The notes: a model not told the origin generated them from the letters alone. 64,000 nucleotides of DNA from Desulfovibrio piger (GCF_900116045.1 NZ_LT630450.1:935001-999000); one strand, 5' to 3'. Positions 18,951 through 27,409 are shown, numbered from the stretch's first letter. Translations and numbers: made by a program.

Positions 18951-21083
18951 TTACCTCTCCGAGAGCCACAGAATGTAAGTGACGTTTTCCCCTTCCTTGG
19001 GCCAGGCCGTGCCCGGCGGCGGGCTCTGCCTGACCACGCGCGTGCCGGTCCCCTTGAGTTCCGGCACGACCCCGGCGCGGGCGAACAGTTCCACGGCGTT
19101 GCGCACCGTCTTGCCCTTGACGTCCGGGACCCGGCTGGAAGCCTTGGCCAGATGGCCGGGCTGCTGCATGGACGGCGGACGGCTGGTCTGGACGTCCTCC
19201 CTGGCCAGGAAGGGCACATCCAGCCGTGAAAGCTTGAGGCCGCGCTGACGCCCCTTGTCCTTGTCCGGCTTGTCGTCCTTTTCCGCCTGCCTGACCGCAT
19301 CGGGAACGATGGCGCCGCTGTAGGTGATGGCACGCGAGGCGATCTCGCGAAACACCGGCGCGGCCACCACGCCCCCGTACTGGTTCTTGGTGGGTTCGTC
19401 CACCAGCACCACGATCAGATAGCGGGGATCGTCGGCAGGCAAAAAGCCCACGAAGGAGGCCAGACGCTTGGAGCCGTAGGAGCCGGCCTTGTGGTCGGCT
19501 TTCTGGGCGGTGCCGGTCTTGCCGGCCACTTCCACGCCTTCGATGCGGGCCCGCTTGCCGGTGCCGTCCTTCTCTTCCACCACATCGCGCATCATGCCCA
19601 TGACCTCGCGGCAGACACGTTCGGAAAAGATGCGTTCGTAGCGCTGCTCCACGTTGACCTGCTCGCGCAGCAGACGCAGGGGCTTGTAGACCCCGTTGTT
19701 GAGCAGGGTCAAGTAGCCCTGCGCCATCTGCAGGGCCGTGACGGACACGCTCTGCCCGAAGGACGCGGACATGAGGTCGGCCTCGCTCCAGGAGCGGGGC
19801 TGGCGCAGGATGCCCCGGCTGTCGGCCACGGGCACGCAGGTGCTCTCGCCGAAACCGAGGGCGCGCAGATATTTGTAGAGCGTGGGCGAGCCCAGCTCCA
19901 GACCGATCTTGGCCATGCCGATGTTGGAGGAATAGCGCAGCACCTTGTGCGCGGGCAGCACGCCCTGCCGCGAGGTGTCACGGATGGTCACCTTCTTGAT
20001 CTCCCACTTGCCGTTCTCGCAGTCGATGGCCGTGTTGCGGTTGATCTTGCGCTCCTGCAGGGCCGAGGCCATGACGAAGGGCTTGAAGGTGGAGCCGGGC
20101 TCCAGGGCGTCGGAGGCCAGCCGGTTGCGGTAGATCATGGGGCTGGACTGGCGGTAGGTATTGGGATTGAAGAAGGGATACTGCGCCCAGGCAAGGATGT
20201 CGCCGCTGGGCACGTCCACCACCAGGGCCCCGCTCCAGCGGGCATCGAAGTCCCGGGCGGCGCGGGCCACGGCCTCTTCGGCGATGAACTGCAGCTGCAC
20301 GTCCAGGGTCAGCATCAGGTCTTCGCCCCGGAGCTCGTCCTTGCCTTCTTCATGCAGGTAAAAACGGCGGCCCATGGCGTCGCGCTGCACCACCATGCGG
20401 GTGGGCGTGCCTGCGAGCCGGTCGTCCAGCGAGCGTTCCAGGCCTTCCAGGCCCTTGTCGTCCACGCCCACGAAACCGAGCAGCTGCCCGGCCAGATGCT
20501 TGAAGGGATAGACGCGGTCGTATTCCTTGGAAAGGCCGATGCCGGGCAGGCCCGCCTTGCGCACGGCCTCGGCGGTGTAGTCGTCCACCTTGCGGCGCAC
20601 CCAGACGAAGCGGCGCTTGGTCTTGGAAAGCTCGTCATAGAGCTTTTGCGGCTCGATGCCGAGGATGGGCCCCAGGGTATTGGCCATGGTCAGGAAGTCC
20701 TGGATCTCCTGCGGCCGGGCGTAAACGGAGCGGGCCTCCACGCTGCGGGCCAGCACCTGGCCGTTGCGGTCCATGATCATGCCGCGCTTGCCGGTGACCA
20801 GCTCCGTGGCCATGTGCTGGCGGCGGGCCTTGTCGGCCAGGCGGGGGCCTTCGATCATCTGCAGGTACCAGGCCCGGCCCCACAGCCCCAGCCACAGGAC
20901 GCAGAAGATGGCCACGACAGCCGTGATGCGGGCCTTGCCCCAGTCCACCCTGTCGACCCAGCTCAGGCCCCTGTTCTTGGGCGCGACAGAAACACGCCGG
21001 GCCCCGCCGCTGCGCACGGTGCGTGATGCGGCACGGCCCGGACGACGTTTCCTGTCTCCGGCATCGGATGAGAATTTGAACAT
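18951..21083 (-). CDS. ftsI: Septal transpeptidase FtsI/PBP3-type with C-terminal PASTA domain
   Basis: The 710-residue class B penicillin-binding protein has a basic cytoplasmic segment with a single membrane anchor around residues 53-72. The dimerisation domain begins KRGMIMDRNGQVLARS. The transpeptidase domain has SxxK at Ser331 (GSTFKP), SSN (YSSNIGMAK) and KTGTAQ. The last 60 residues (VPDVKGKTVRNAVELFARAG onward) form one PASTA domain, as in other deltaproteobacterial and Gram-positive class B enzymes but not in E. coli FtsI. It cross-links septal peptidoglycan. Confidence 0.95.
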   Translation of the reverse strand: MFKFSSDAGDRKRRPGRAASRTVRSGGARRVSVAPKNRGLSWVDRVDWGKARITAVVAIFCVLWLGLWGRAWYLQMIEGPRLADKARRQHMATELVTGKRGMIMDRNGQVLARSVEARSVYARPQEIQDFLTMANTLGPILGIEPQKLYDELSKTKRRFVWVRRKVDDYTAEAVRKAGLPGIGLSKEYDRVYPFKHLAGQLLGFVGVDDKGLEGLERSLDDRLAGTPTRMVVQRDAMGRRFYLHEEGKDELRGEDLMLTLDVQLQFIAEEAVARAARDFDARWSGALVVDVPSGDILAWAQYPFFNPNTYRQSSPMIYRNRLASDALEPGSTFKPFVMASALQERKINRNTAIDCENGKWEIKKVTIRDTSRQGVLPAHKVLRYSSNIGMAKIGLELGSPTLYKYLRALGFGESTCVPVADSRGILRQPRSWSEADLMSASFGQSVSVTALQMAQGYLTLLNNGVYKPLRLLREQVNVEQRYERIFSERVCREVMGMMRDVVEEKDGTGKRARIEGVEVAGKTGTAQKADHKAGSYGSKRLASFVGFLPADDPRYLIVVLVDEPTKNQYGGVVAAPVFREIASRAITYSGAIVPDAVRQAEKDDKPDKDKGRQRGLKLSRLDVPFLAREDVQTSRPPSMQQPGHLAKASSRVPDVKGKTVRNAVELFARAGVVPELKGTGTRVVRQSPPPGTAWPKEGENVTYILWLSER

Positions 21084-21110
21084 GCGTCCCCCGCTTGTGA
21101 TGCTTGCCGG

Positions 21111-21431
21111 CTAGTGCGCTTCCATACGCCGGACCTGCCCCGGCTTCGGCTCTTTCATGCCGAGTTCCTCCGCCTTGCGGCGCAGCTCGTACGGGGAAAG
21201 AAGACGCTCCCGCTCCACTTCCAGCTTGGCGCGCAGGGCCTTGCGCTCCTGCAGTTTGTTCTGGGCGATATTGATGAAATAGGTGGTATCGATGCGCTCG
21301 ATATTGCTCCAGACCAGGATCAGGCACATGGTCATGCAGGCCAGCAGCCCCACGGCCAGCAGGAGCAGCCAGCTCCTGGTCTGTACTTTGCCCTGTCCGC
21401 GGAACGGCAGCCCGACCGACAGCTTCTTCAT
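21111..21431 (-). CDS. ftsL: FtsL-like divisome protein
   Basis: The ATG at 21431 overlaps the rsmH stop (ATGA) and gives 106 residues; the longer frame to 21569 lies inside rsmH. A short basic N-terminus precedes one membrane helix (SWLLLLAVGLLACMTMCLIL). A heptad-rich periplasmic helix follows (INIAQNKLQERKALRAKLEVERERLL), then ELGMKEPKPGQVRRM, the usual FtsL end. Sequence conservation in FtsL is weak, so position between rsmH and ftsI plus topology carry the call. Confidence 0.88.
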   Translation of the reverse strand: MKKLSVGLPFRGQGKVQTRSWLLLLAVGLLACMTMCLILVWSNIERIDTTYFINIAQNKLQERKALRAKLEVERERLLSPYELRRKAEELGMKEPKPGQVRRMEAH

Positions 21432-22432
21432 GAAACGGCCTCGGCTATTTTCTCCACGGCACGCAGTTTGGCACTGCTGGCACGCGGATTGACGGCCAGC
21501 TCTTCCTCGTCGGCCTGTACAGGCTTTTTGTACAGGATCTCGACTTCCGGCACATGGTGGCACACGCACACCGGCACATGCCGGGGGCAGCGGCAGCCCT
21601 CGGCCCAGTGGCGCATGGCCTGCTTGACCATGCGGTCCTCCAGGGAATGGAAGGAAATGACCGCCAGACGACCGCCCAGGGACAGGCGGCCCAGGATGGC
21701 ATCGAGAAAGCGGCGCAGCTCGCCCAGCTCATCGTTGACGGCCATGCGCAGGGCCTGGAAGGTGCGCGTGGCGGGATGGCGGCGGGCCTTGGCGCGCCAG
21801 GCGGGCGGGTAGGCCTTCTCCACCAGGGCCGCCAGCTGGGCGGTGGTATCGATGGGGCTTTTCTGGCGGGCATCCACGATGGCCCGGGCGATGCGCCCGG
21901 CCTGCGGCTCCTCGCCCAGAGTGGCGATGCATTCCTTGAGACGGTCGAAGTTCTCGCGATTGACCCAGTGCCAGGCCGAGGGGGCGCCGGAATGCTGGTC
22001 CATGCGCATGTCCAGGGGCCCGTCCCCGTAAAAGCTGAAACCGCGCTCCGCCTCATCCAGCTGCAGGGAGGAGACGCCGATGTCCAGCAGCACGGCATCG
22101 ACCCTGTCCCAGCCCAGATCGTCGAGGGCTTCCCCGAACTGGCTGTAGCGGCAATGGTAGGTGTGGACGCGCCCGCCAAAAGGTTCCAGCCGGCGCCGGG
22201 CCAGCTCCAGGGCTTCTTCGTCCCTGTCCAGGGCGCAGAGCTCCGCCCGGGGGGCGGCCCGCAACATGGCGCAGCTGTGCCCGGCCATGCCGAGCGTGCC
22301 GTCCAGGATGCGCACGGGGCGACCCCTTCCGGCATCCAGCACGGGCTGCAGGGCCGCAAGGGTTTCCTTCATCAGGACAGGGATGTGCAGATCGGCCGCA
22401 TTTCGTTCCTGTCCCTGCTGCTGCATGGTCAT
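21428..22432 (-). CDS. rsmH: 16S rRNA (cytosine1402-N4)-methyltransferase RsmH
   Basis: The 334-residue SAM-dependent enzyme starts with HIPVLMKETLAAL, followed by the SAM loop ILDGTLGMAGHS (the family usually reads DATLGGGGHS). Further on are VLLDIGVSSLQLDEAERGFSF, DMRMDQ and ISFHSLEDRMVKQ. GAGGT lies before the ATG. It is the second gene of the dcw operon, 8 bp after mraZ, as in most bacteria. Confidence 0.96.
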   Translation of the reverse strand: MTMQQQGQERNAADLHIPVLMKETLAALQPVLDAGRGRPVRILDGTLGMAGHSCAMLRAAPRAELCALDRDEEALELARRRLEPFGGRVHTYHCRYSQFGEALDDLGWDRVDAVLLDIGVSSLQLDEAERGFSFYGDGPLDMRMDQHSGAPSAWHWVNRENFDRLKECIATLGEEPQAGRIARAIVDARQKSPIDTTAQLAALVEKAYPPAWRAKARRHPATRTFQALRMAVNDELGELRRFLDAILGRLSLGGRLAVISFHSLEDRMVKQAMRHWAEGCRCPRHVPVCVCHHVPEVEILYKKPVQADEEELAVNPRASSAKLRAVEKIAEAVS

Positions 22433-22440
22433 GCTTACCT

Positions 22441-22887
22441 CTAAAGAGCTATATCAAGATGGCAGGCCGCCACTTCATCGCTGACGTCCTCCACCAGCAG
22501 GGCATCGAAACGGGCCTGATCCCAGATCTCGAACTTGTCCGCCATCCCCACCAGCACCACGTCCTTTCCCAGGGCGGCCGCACGCATCAGGGGTTGCGGG
22601 ATACGTATGCGGCCCTGCGCATCGGGGACCATCCGCTGCGCAAGACCGAGCAGTTTCGTTTTGACGTGGGAAAGCTTCATGGAGGGGAGAGGGACGCTGT
22701 TCAGCTTTTCGACGATGGCTTCCCAGTCCGCAGGCATGTAGGCCTTGAGGCCTCCATACAGGCCTATGGTCAGCCAGAAGGAACCGTCTCCGGCGGCCAG
22801 CAGGGCATCCCTGTACTCTGGCGGCAGCAGCAGACGGCCTTTGGTATCGAGATTGCGATATGCGCTCTGGATAAACAGATTTGCCAC
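22441..22887 (-). CDS. mraZ: Transcriptional regulator MraZ
   Basis: A GTG start gives 148 residues with two AbrB-like MraZ repeats. The first, residues 9-50, reads AYRNLDTKGRLLLPPEYRD; the second, around 80-110, reads AQRMVPDAQGRIRIPQPLM. Each carries the DxxGR motif that contacts DNA. MraZ rings bind tandem TGGG boxes in the dcw promoter and repress the operon; such boxes are visible at 22904-22940. Confidence 0.95.
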   Translation of the reverse strand: MANLFIQSAYRNLDTKGRLLLPPEYRDALLAAGDGSFWLTIGLYGGLKAYMPADWEAIVEKLNSVPLPSMKLSHVKTKLLGLAQRMVPDAQGRIRIPQPLMRAAALGKDVVLVGMADKFEIWDQARFDALLVEDVSDEVAACHLDIAL

Positions 22888-22903
22888 CGGCCCTACCCCT
22901 GTC

Positions 22904-22940
22904 GCCCACTATTTACCACGTTTTCCCACTTATGCCCCAC
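22904..22940 (-). promoter_or_regulatory. MraZ-binding boxes (tandem GTGG repeats)
   Basis: Read on the minus strand, GTGGGGCATAA, GTGGGAAAAC, GTGGTAAATA and GTGGGCG follow one another at spacings of 11, 10 and 10 bp. This is the known MraZ box arrangement. They overlap the -10 element and the likely transcription start, and end 17 bp before the mraZ start, so binding would block initiation. Confidence 0.8.
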
Positions 22941-22958
22941 CCCTTCCCCCGCTGTCAA
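22929..22958 (-). promoter_or_regulatory. Predicted dcw operon promoter
   Basis: On the minus strand a perfect TTGACA (22953-22958) is followed after 18 bp by CATAAG (22929-22934). It is the only good promoter seen upstream of mraZ and is overlapped by the MraZ boxes. Confidence 0.65.
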
Positions 22959-23067
22959 GGGAGCGCGACAGGACGGTGACGGACATGTGATTTTATTTGT
23001 GAATCATTTCAACCCCCTGTCCGGGGCCTCCCCCGGGGACAGCGGACGCGCTGAAGGCGCCTTGCGC

Positions 23068-23096
23068 TTGACAACCTGCTGGAAAGCCCGGATAGT
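23068..23096 (+). promoter_or_regulatory. Predicted pyk promoter
   Basis: TTGACA (23068-23073), 17 bp, then GATAGT (23091-23096), about 70 bp ahead of the pyruvate kinase start and divergent from the dcw promoter. Confidence 0.55.
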
Positions 23097-23165
23097 TTCT
23101 TCTGGGCATACAGCGCTGTAAAGAAAGTCCGTGTCCCCGCACGGGCATGATCCAAGGAACACCCT

Positions 23166-24584
23166 ATGAGAACCAAGATCGTCGCCACCATCGGCCCGGC
23201 TTCCAACTCCAAGGAAAAGCTGCGTCAGCTCGTCGAAGCCGGCGTCAGCGTCTTCCGCCTGAACTTCTCCCACGGTTCGGCCGAGGATTTCGTCCGTATC
23301 ATCAATGACATCCGTGACGTGGAAAAGGAGCTGGACAAGCCCATCACCATCATGCAGGACCTGTCCGGCCCCAAGATCCGTCTGGGCGTCGTGCAGGAAA
23401 AGACCATCCAGGTCACCAAGGGCATGCAGCTGCTGCTGGGCCTTTCCGGCCAGCGCACGGACGAGCTGCCCTTCCTGCCTTTCGACCACCCCGAGATCCT
23501 GGAGACCCTGGAGGCCGGCGACCGCATGGTGCTGGCCGACGGCGGCCTGCAGTTCACCGTGCAGCAGAACCGTCCCGACGGCCTGGTGCTGCTGGAGGCC
23601 AACAACAGCGGCCTTGTGACCTCGCGCAAGGGCCTGGCCCTGCCCGGCAAGGCCACCAAGGTGCGCGCCCTGACCGAGAAGGACAAGAAGGACCTGAGCG
23701 ACGGCCTGGCCCTGGGCGTGGACGCCGTGGCCATATCCTATGTGCAGACGGCTGACGATGTGCGCGAGGCAAAACAGCTCATCGCCGCTTCGGGCCGCCG
23801 CGTGCCTGTGGTGGTCAAGCTGGAGCGCCAGAGCGCCGTGGACAACCTGGACGAGATCCTGAAAGAGACCGATGTCATCATGGTGGCACGCGGCGACCTG
23901 GGCGTGGAATGCCCCCTGCCCCTGCTGCCCGCCCTGCAGAAGCGCATCATCCGCGCCTGCAACGCCATCTCCAAGCCGGTCATCGTGGCCACGCAGATGC
24001 TGCTCTCCATGGTCAACAGCCCCGCGCCCACCCGCGCCGAGACCACGGACGTGGCCAACGCCGTGCTGGACGGCGCCGACTGCGTGATGCTTTCCGAAGA
24101 GACCGCCATGGGCAACTTCCCGGTGGAGACCGTGCAGTACATGCGCAAGATCACCGACGAGGCCGAAAAGCTGCTGGTCGATGACCGCAAGCTGGAAGAG
24201 CCGGCCGCCAACAAGGGCATCCCCGAATTCCTAGCCTACTCCGCCTGCCTGCTGGCCGAAAAGGCCCATGCCAAGGCCATCGTCTCCCACAGCCTCAGCG
24301 GCGCGTCGGCCCGCCAGGTCTCCTGCCGCCGTCCTCCCCAGGACATCTACGCCCTGACCCCCGACCCGGTGACCATCAAGGCCCTGAACTTCGTCTGGGG
24401 CGTGCACCCCGTGTTCGTCGCCGACCCGGCCAGCGACCCCAGCCACCTGAGCCGCGCCGAGAACTTCATCCACAACAGCCCGGACTTCCTGCCCAATGAA
24501 TGCGCCGTCATCACCGCCGGCCAGCTCAAGGGCTCCACGGCCACCCCGCGCGGTACCAACCTGGTCAAAATCTACTGGAAATAG
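23166..24584 (+). CDS. pyk: Pyruvate kinase
   Basis: The 472-residue enzyme makes pyruvate and ATP from phosphoenolpyruvate and ADP in glycolysis. MRTKIVATIGPASNS and VFRLNFSHGS open the barrel. VVVKLERQSAVDNLDEIL contributes the catalytic lysine region and DVIMVARGDLGVECPL the metal and phosphate site, followed by the B-barrel return KPVIVATQMLLSMV. The C-terminal domain is intact. It is a single-gene unit with its own promoter and terminator. Confidence 0.97.
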   Translation: MRTKIVATIGPASNSKEKLRQLVEAGVSVFRLNFSHGSAEDFVRIINDIRDVEKELDKPITIMQDLSGPKIRLGVVQEKTIQVTKGMQLLLGLSGQRTDELPFLPFDHPEILETLEAGDRMVLADGGLQFTVQQNRPDGLVLLEANNSGLVTSRKGLALPGKATKVRALTEKDKKDLSDGLALGVDAVAISYVQTADDVREAKQLIAASGRRVPVVVKLERQSAVDNLDEILKETDVIMVARGDLGVECPLPLLPALQKRIIRACNAISKPVIVATQMLLSMVNSPAPTRAETTDVANAVLDGADCVMLSEETAMGNFPVETVQYMRKITDEAEKLLVDDRKLEEPAANKGIPEFLAYSACLLAEKAHAKAIVSHSLSGASARQVSCRRPPQDIYALTPDPVTIKALNFVWGVHPVFVADPASDPSHLSRAENFIHNSPDFLPNECAVITAGQLKGSTATPRGTNLVKIYWK

Positions 24585-24615
24585 GGCCGCTCCGGCGGCA
24601 TCCCCTGCCCTCTCC

Positions 24616-24643
24616 AAGGCCGTCCCCAGGACGGCCTTCTTTC
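24616..24643 (+). terminator. Rho-independent terminator after pyk
   Basis: A perfect 10-bp stem (AAGGCCGTCC with GGACGGCCTT, loop CCA) is followed by CTTTCT, 32 bp after the pyk stop. Confidence 0.8.
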
Positions 24644-24735
24644 TATCAACCAGACGGCAATGCCATTTTAACAGGCCAAAATACCTTGCTTTTTTGCCAA
24701 ATATCAAGATCATCCAATTTTTTTCATTTTTTTGT

Positions 24736-24764
24736 TTGACAAGATGGCCTGTTTTGCGTAGGTT
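24736..24764 (+). promoter_or_regulatory. Predicted tRNA promoter
   Basis: TTGACA (24736-24741), 17 bp, TAGGTT (24759-24764), ending 12 bp before the tRNA-Gln 5' end. Confidence 0.5.
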
Positions 24765-24776
24765 TCATTTTCGCGA

Positions 24777-24851
24777 TGGGCTGTCGTTCAATTGGCAGGA
24801 CGGCGGATTCTGGCTCCGCTAATCAAGGTTCGAGTCCTTGCAGCCCAGCCA
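24777..24851 (+). tRNA. tRNA-Gln (anticodon CTG)
   Basis: The 75-nt sequence folds as a cloverleaf. The acceptor TGGGCTG pairs with CAGCCCA. The anticodon stem GCGGA/TCCGC encloses TTCTGGC with CTG at positions 34-36. The T-arm reads AAGGTTCGAGTCCTT, and G-CCA is encoded at the 3' end. Confidence 0.95.
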
Positions 24852-24868
24852 TCACAACTTCATAGCGC

Positions 24869-24945
24869 GTCCCCATCGTCTAGCCGGCCCAGGACAACGG
24901 CCTTTCACGCCGTCGACAGGGGTTCAAATCCCCTTGGGGACGCCA
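24869..24945 (+). tRNA. tRNA-Glu (anticodon TTC)
   Basis: The acceptor GTCCCCA pairs with TGGGGAC. The anticodon stem ACGGC/GCCGT encloses CTTTCAC (anticodon TTC), the T-arm is GGGGTTCAAATCCCC, and the 3' CCA is encoded. It lies 17 bp after tRNA-Gln and is probably co-transcribed with it. It is the last conserved housekeeping gene before the variable region. Confidence 0.95.
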
Positions 24946-24957
24946 ACAAGAAATCAC

Positions 24958-24986
24958 GCCCTTACGAGAAATCGTAAGGGCTTTTT
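24958..24986 (+). terminator. Rho-independent terminator of the tRNA unit
   Basis: A perfect stem, GCCCTTACGA with TCGTAAGGGC around a GAAA loop, is followed by TTTTTC. Confidence 0.85.
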
Positions 24987-25438
24987 CATTATGGGGCAAA
25001 TCTGCCCCACCATCTGCCCCACACATTTTGAAAAAATTTTGCCTCTGTGAGCTGTCACGCAACTTGAGAACGGTGCTCGGTGTTTTTTCGTACCTAGCAC
25101 GGTAATTGCTAAATTTAAAGAAGCGTGGGAGTGCCGCTTTTACACGGCCCCACGCCTTCCTCATATTGGACGCGGCTCTCGTCGTTCTATGTTTTTTCTG
25201 CAAGGCTTGCTGTCAACCGGTTACGGCTGATATCGCGTAAACAACTCTATCCCCACATAGAATAAGATAGCTGCGCTATTGGCAGCAATTTGCGTGTGTA
25301 TGGACAGTAGAAAGATAAAGGGAACCCACCGGAAAATCCGGTGGTTCTTCATATGTACTTGTAAGGCTTTTTTACCGCTCTATCAGACACATAGTGGTCT
25401 GCTCCCTGCACTTCTGCTACTTGCGACCCGTAAACAGG

Positions 25439-25534
25439 CTACCAGAGTAGGGGGGACTCAGCTGCGTTTCCAGATTTTTTATCCAGTTGTTTTTGTATAT
25501 AATCACGAATTTTAGCTGCATTCTTGCCTTCCAT
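25439..25534 (-). CDS. Possible 31-residue small protein
   Basis: An ATG at 25534 follows GGGAG at a 5-nt spacing and opens a 31-codon frame beginning MEGKNAAKIRDYIQKQLDKK. The charged, helix-prone composition and good ribosome site make it look coding. On the same strand a terminator-like hairpin with a T-tract lies upstream (25600-25572) and another stem downstream (about 25350-25322), so it could be a discrete transcript. I do not recognise it; it may be a remnant of an older element. Confidence 0.3.
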   Translation of the reverse strand: MEGKNAAKIRDYIQKQLDKKSGNAAESPLLW

Positions 25535-25571
25535 AATATCTCCCGCCTAGCAGGAGGTTTTCGTTTCATAC

Positions 25572-25600
25572 AAAAAAAGCGGGATTTCTCCCGTCTTTTT
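25572..25600 (-). terminator. Terminator-like hairpin
   Basis: On the minus strand the stem CGGGA/TCCCG with a GAAA loop is followed by CTTTTTTTG; a second T-tract on the other side also allows function on the plus strand. The gene it serves is not evident. Confidence 0.45.
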
Positions 25601-26237
25601 CATCGGTCCGACTGGTCCTTTAGTATGGTATAATTGCTGATGGAGACGATCGATTTGCCTCCTTCCCTTCCCAAGCCATCAAGACCCTGTGGCTAGAACA
25701 AGTCACCATATTCGTAAACTTCTGGCTTCATTCAGAGGTGACCATAACAGCGGCAAATACTTTCCACTTCATCAGACAGACCTTAAGGAAACAGCGGGGA
25801 GAGAAGATGAATCATACGCCAAGCTGATAGAAGCTAAAAAGCGTGAACAGGGCAACTTTCCATTTTTGTGGGTCTCTGTGCCCGCAATTCATGCCTTCCT
25901 GACTTTAGTCCCATGTAATGTACCGTCCCTGCTACCGACATGACCACTCCCCAGCCAGGACACCGAACATCCTGTAAAAATCAATATCTAGTATTTTCAG
26001 CCAGATGCGCCTTTATAAATTTGCTCATCCTATATAAACAGGCGTAGGACACAGCGCTATGCTGCCTGGGGCATACCCGCCCCTGTCGGGGCTCCGCCAC
26101 GCTTGTTACTAAACTGGCACAGAAAAAAGGGGAATCCTCTTCCTGCTTCAACCCACTCAAATGGAGCTGACGCCCATAGCGGCAGTATGCCGTCAAACCA
26201 TGGTCTGTCACTCCTTTTACCAATCAAGGGGCACTCT

Positions 26238-27389
26238 ATGGCATACCGTTCGCTCTTTGCCGCTGCAAATACACCATCACCATCCATCTGTAAGCGAAAA
26301 AACTGTACAGGACATGCAGCAGGCATACAGAGGCTGGAGGATATGATCCTGTCGCTTTATCTCCCTTATATCCGCCTGCGCAAGCGCAGCTGGCAAGTCG
26401 ATGAGCGAATACTTCGACAACATATCCTGCCAACCTTTGCCCGGCATCTGCTGCAAGATATCTCGCGCAATGACGTCGAAATCTGGTTGGGCTTGCTGGC
26501 TGCCAAGGGGCTTGCCCCAGCCACCTGCAACCGCATCTTGAGCGTTTTCAAGAGCGTCTGTTCACTGGCGGTCATCTGGGGAGTGCTGCCTGTTTCACCG
26601 TGCATGGGCATCGCTCCGTTCCCGACCCGGCAACTGCGGGAGCGATACCTGACGCAGCATGAGGCACGGCGGCTTTTGCAGGCCCTGCACGGCTCCCCGC
26701 GCCTAGAGGCCAAGGCCCTGCAGCTTCTGCTGCTGACCGGCGCACGCAAGAGCGAAATCCTCAAGGCCCGCTGGGAGCATATCCACCTGGAGAAACATCT
26801 GCTGACGGTGCCCCTTTCCAAGTCGAACCGCCCACGCCATATTGTCCTTTCCGACGAGGCCGTAGCAATCATCCGTCTTTTGCCACGCCGCCCCGACTGC
26901 CCCTGGCTCTTTCCCGGGCGCACAGCGGGCAGACCGCTCTCCGACATCTATTTGTTCTGGAACCACTTGCGCCGACAGCTGAATCTTGCCGATGTGCGCA
27001 TTCATGACCTGCGCCATACCTTTGCCAGCATCCTGGTCAATGCGGGCCACTCGCTCTATGAGGTACAGCGGCTACTGGGCCACCGTGATCCGCGCACGAC
27101 CATGCGCTATGCCCATCTTGGGCATGATTCCCTGCTGGCAGCTGCGGGTACGGTCAGCATATTCCTCGGAAATACATCTATTGCAACTGCTTCGCGCCCC
27201 AGAAAAAGGTTGCCCGTGGGAACGAACCTCCCCTCCTCCGACCATGCGCTGTTGAAGACATCAGAGCCTCCATGTCACCGGTCAGCCCTGCTCTCATCGC
27301 CATCTCTTCTGTCAAGACGAAAAAAAATTGTTGCACCGGGAAAATGCCCAAAAAGGTTACGTACTCGTCAATCCCTACTTCAGAGATAA
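26238..27389 (+). CDS. Tyrosine recombinase (integrase/invertase)
   Basis: With the ATG at 26238 (AAGGGG 6 nt upstream) the protein has 383 residues; 26103 and 26343 are alternative starts. The core-binding domain begins YLPYIRLRKRSWQVDERIL. The catalytic set is complete: Arg170 (TGARKSEI), a lysine in the beta-hairpin (PLSKSNRPRH), His256-x-x-Arg259 (HDLRHTF), His282 (GHRDPRTT) and Tyr291 (MRYAHL). About 92 residues follow the tyrosine, more than usual, and are basic and low-complexity. The gene ends 20 bp before the left arm of a perfect 25-bp inverted repeat that encloses a promoter, so its likely role is to invert that segment. Integration at the nearby tRNA is the alternative. Confidence 0.9.
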   Translation: MAYRSLFAAANTPSPSICKRKNCTGHAAGIQRLEDMILSLYLPYIRLRKRSWQVDERILRQHILPTFARHLLQDISRNDVEIWLGLLAAKGLAPATCNRILSVFKSVCSLAVIWGVLPVSPCMGIAPFPTRQLRERYLTQHEARRLLQALHGSPRLEAKALQLLLLTGARKSEILKARWEHIHLEKHLLTVPLSKSNRPRHIVLSDEAVAIIRLLPRRPDCPWLFPGRTAGRPLSDIYLFWNHLRRQLNLADVRIHDLRHTFASILVNAGHSLYEVQRLLGHRDPRTTMRYAHLGHDSLLAAAGTVSIFLGNTSIATASRPRKRLPVGTNLPSSDHALLKTSEPPCHRSALLSSPSLLSRRKKIVAPGKCPKRLRTRQSLLQR

Positions 27390-27409
27390 TCCCGAAAAAA
27401 ATCAGCATA

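Larger units (their letters stand above)
24987..26237. other. Sparse region between tRNA-Glu and the recombinase
   Basis: About 1.25 kb, lower in GC than the backbone, with no protein family I can recognise. It holds a TGGGGCA/TGCCCCA stem (24992-25009), a duplicated ATCTGCCCCAC (25000-25010, 25013-25023), two further hairpins (around 25322-25350 and 25572-25600) and one possible 31-codon gene on the minus strand. A frame at 25689-25943 exists but has no similarity or ribosome site I can support. Confidence 0.5.

Noticed and set aside
24880-25203. Minus-strand frame ending in a GDLNPCRRRERP-like sequence
   Set aside because: It is antisense to tRNA-Glu; this peptide is the usual artefact of translating across tRNA genes.
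25689-25943. 84-codon frame starting at GTG
   Set aside because: No ribosome site, no family resemblance and no linkage to other genes.
26103-26237. Upstream extension of the recombinase frame
   Set aside because: The extra 45 residues look random and lack a ribosome site; AAGGGG points to the ATG at 26238.
26238-27389. Reading the recombinase only as a prophage or island integrase
   Set aside because: No other phage genes are nearby and a perfect inverted repeat around a promoter lies 20 bp away, so an invertase role explains more; integration remains a secondary possibility.
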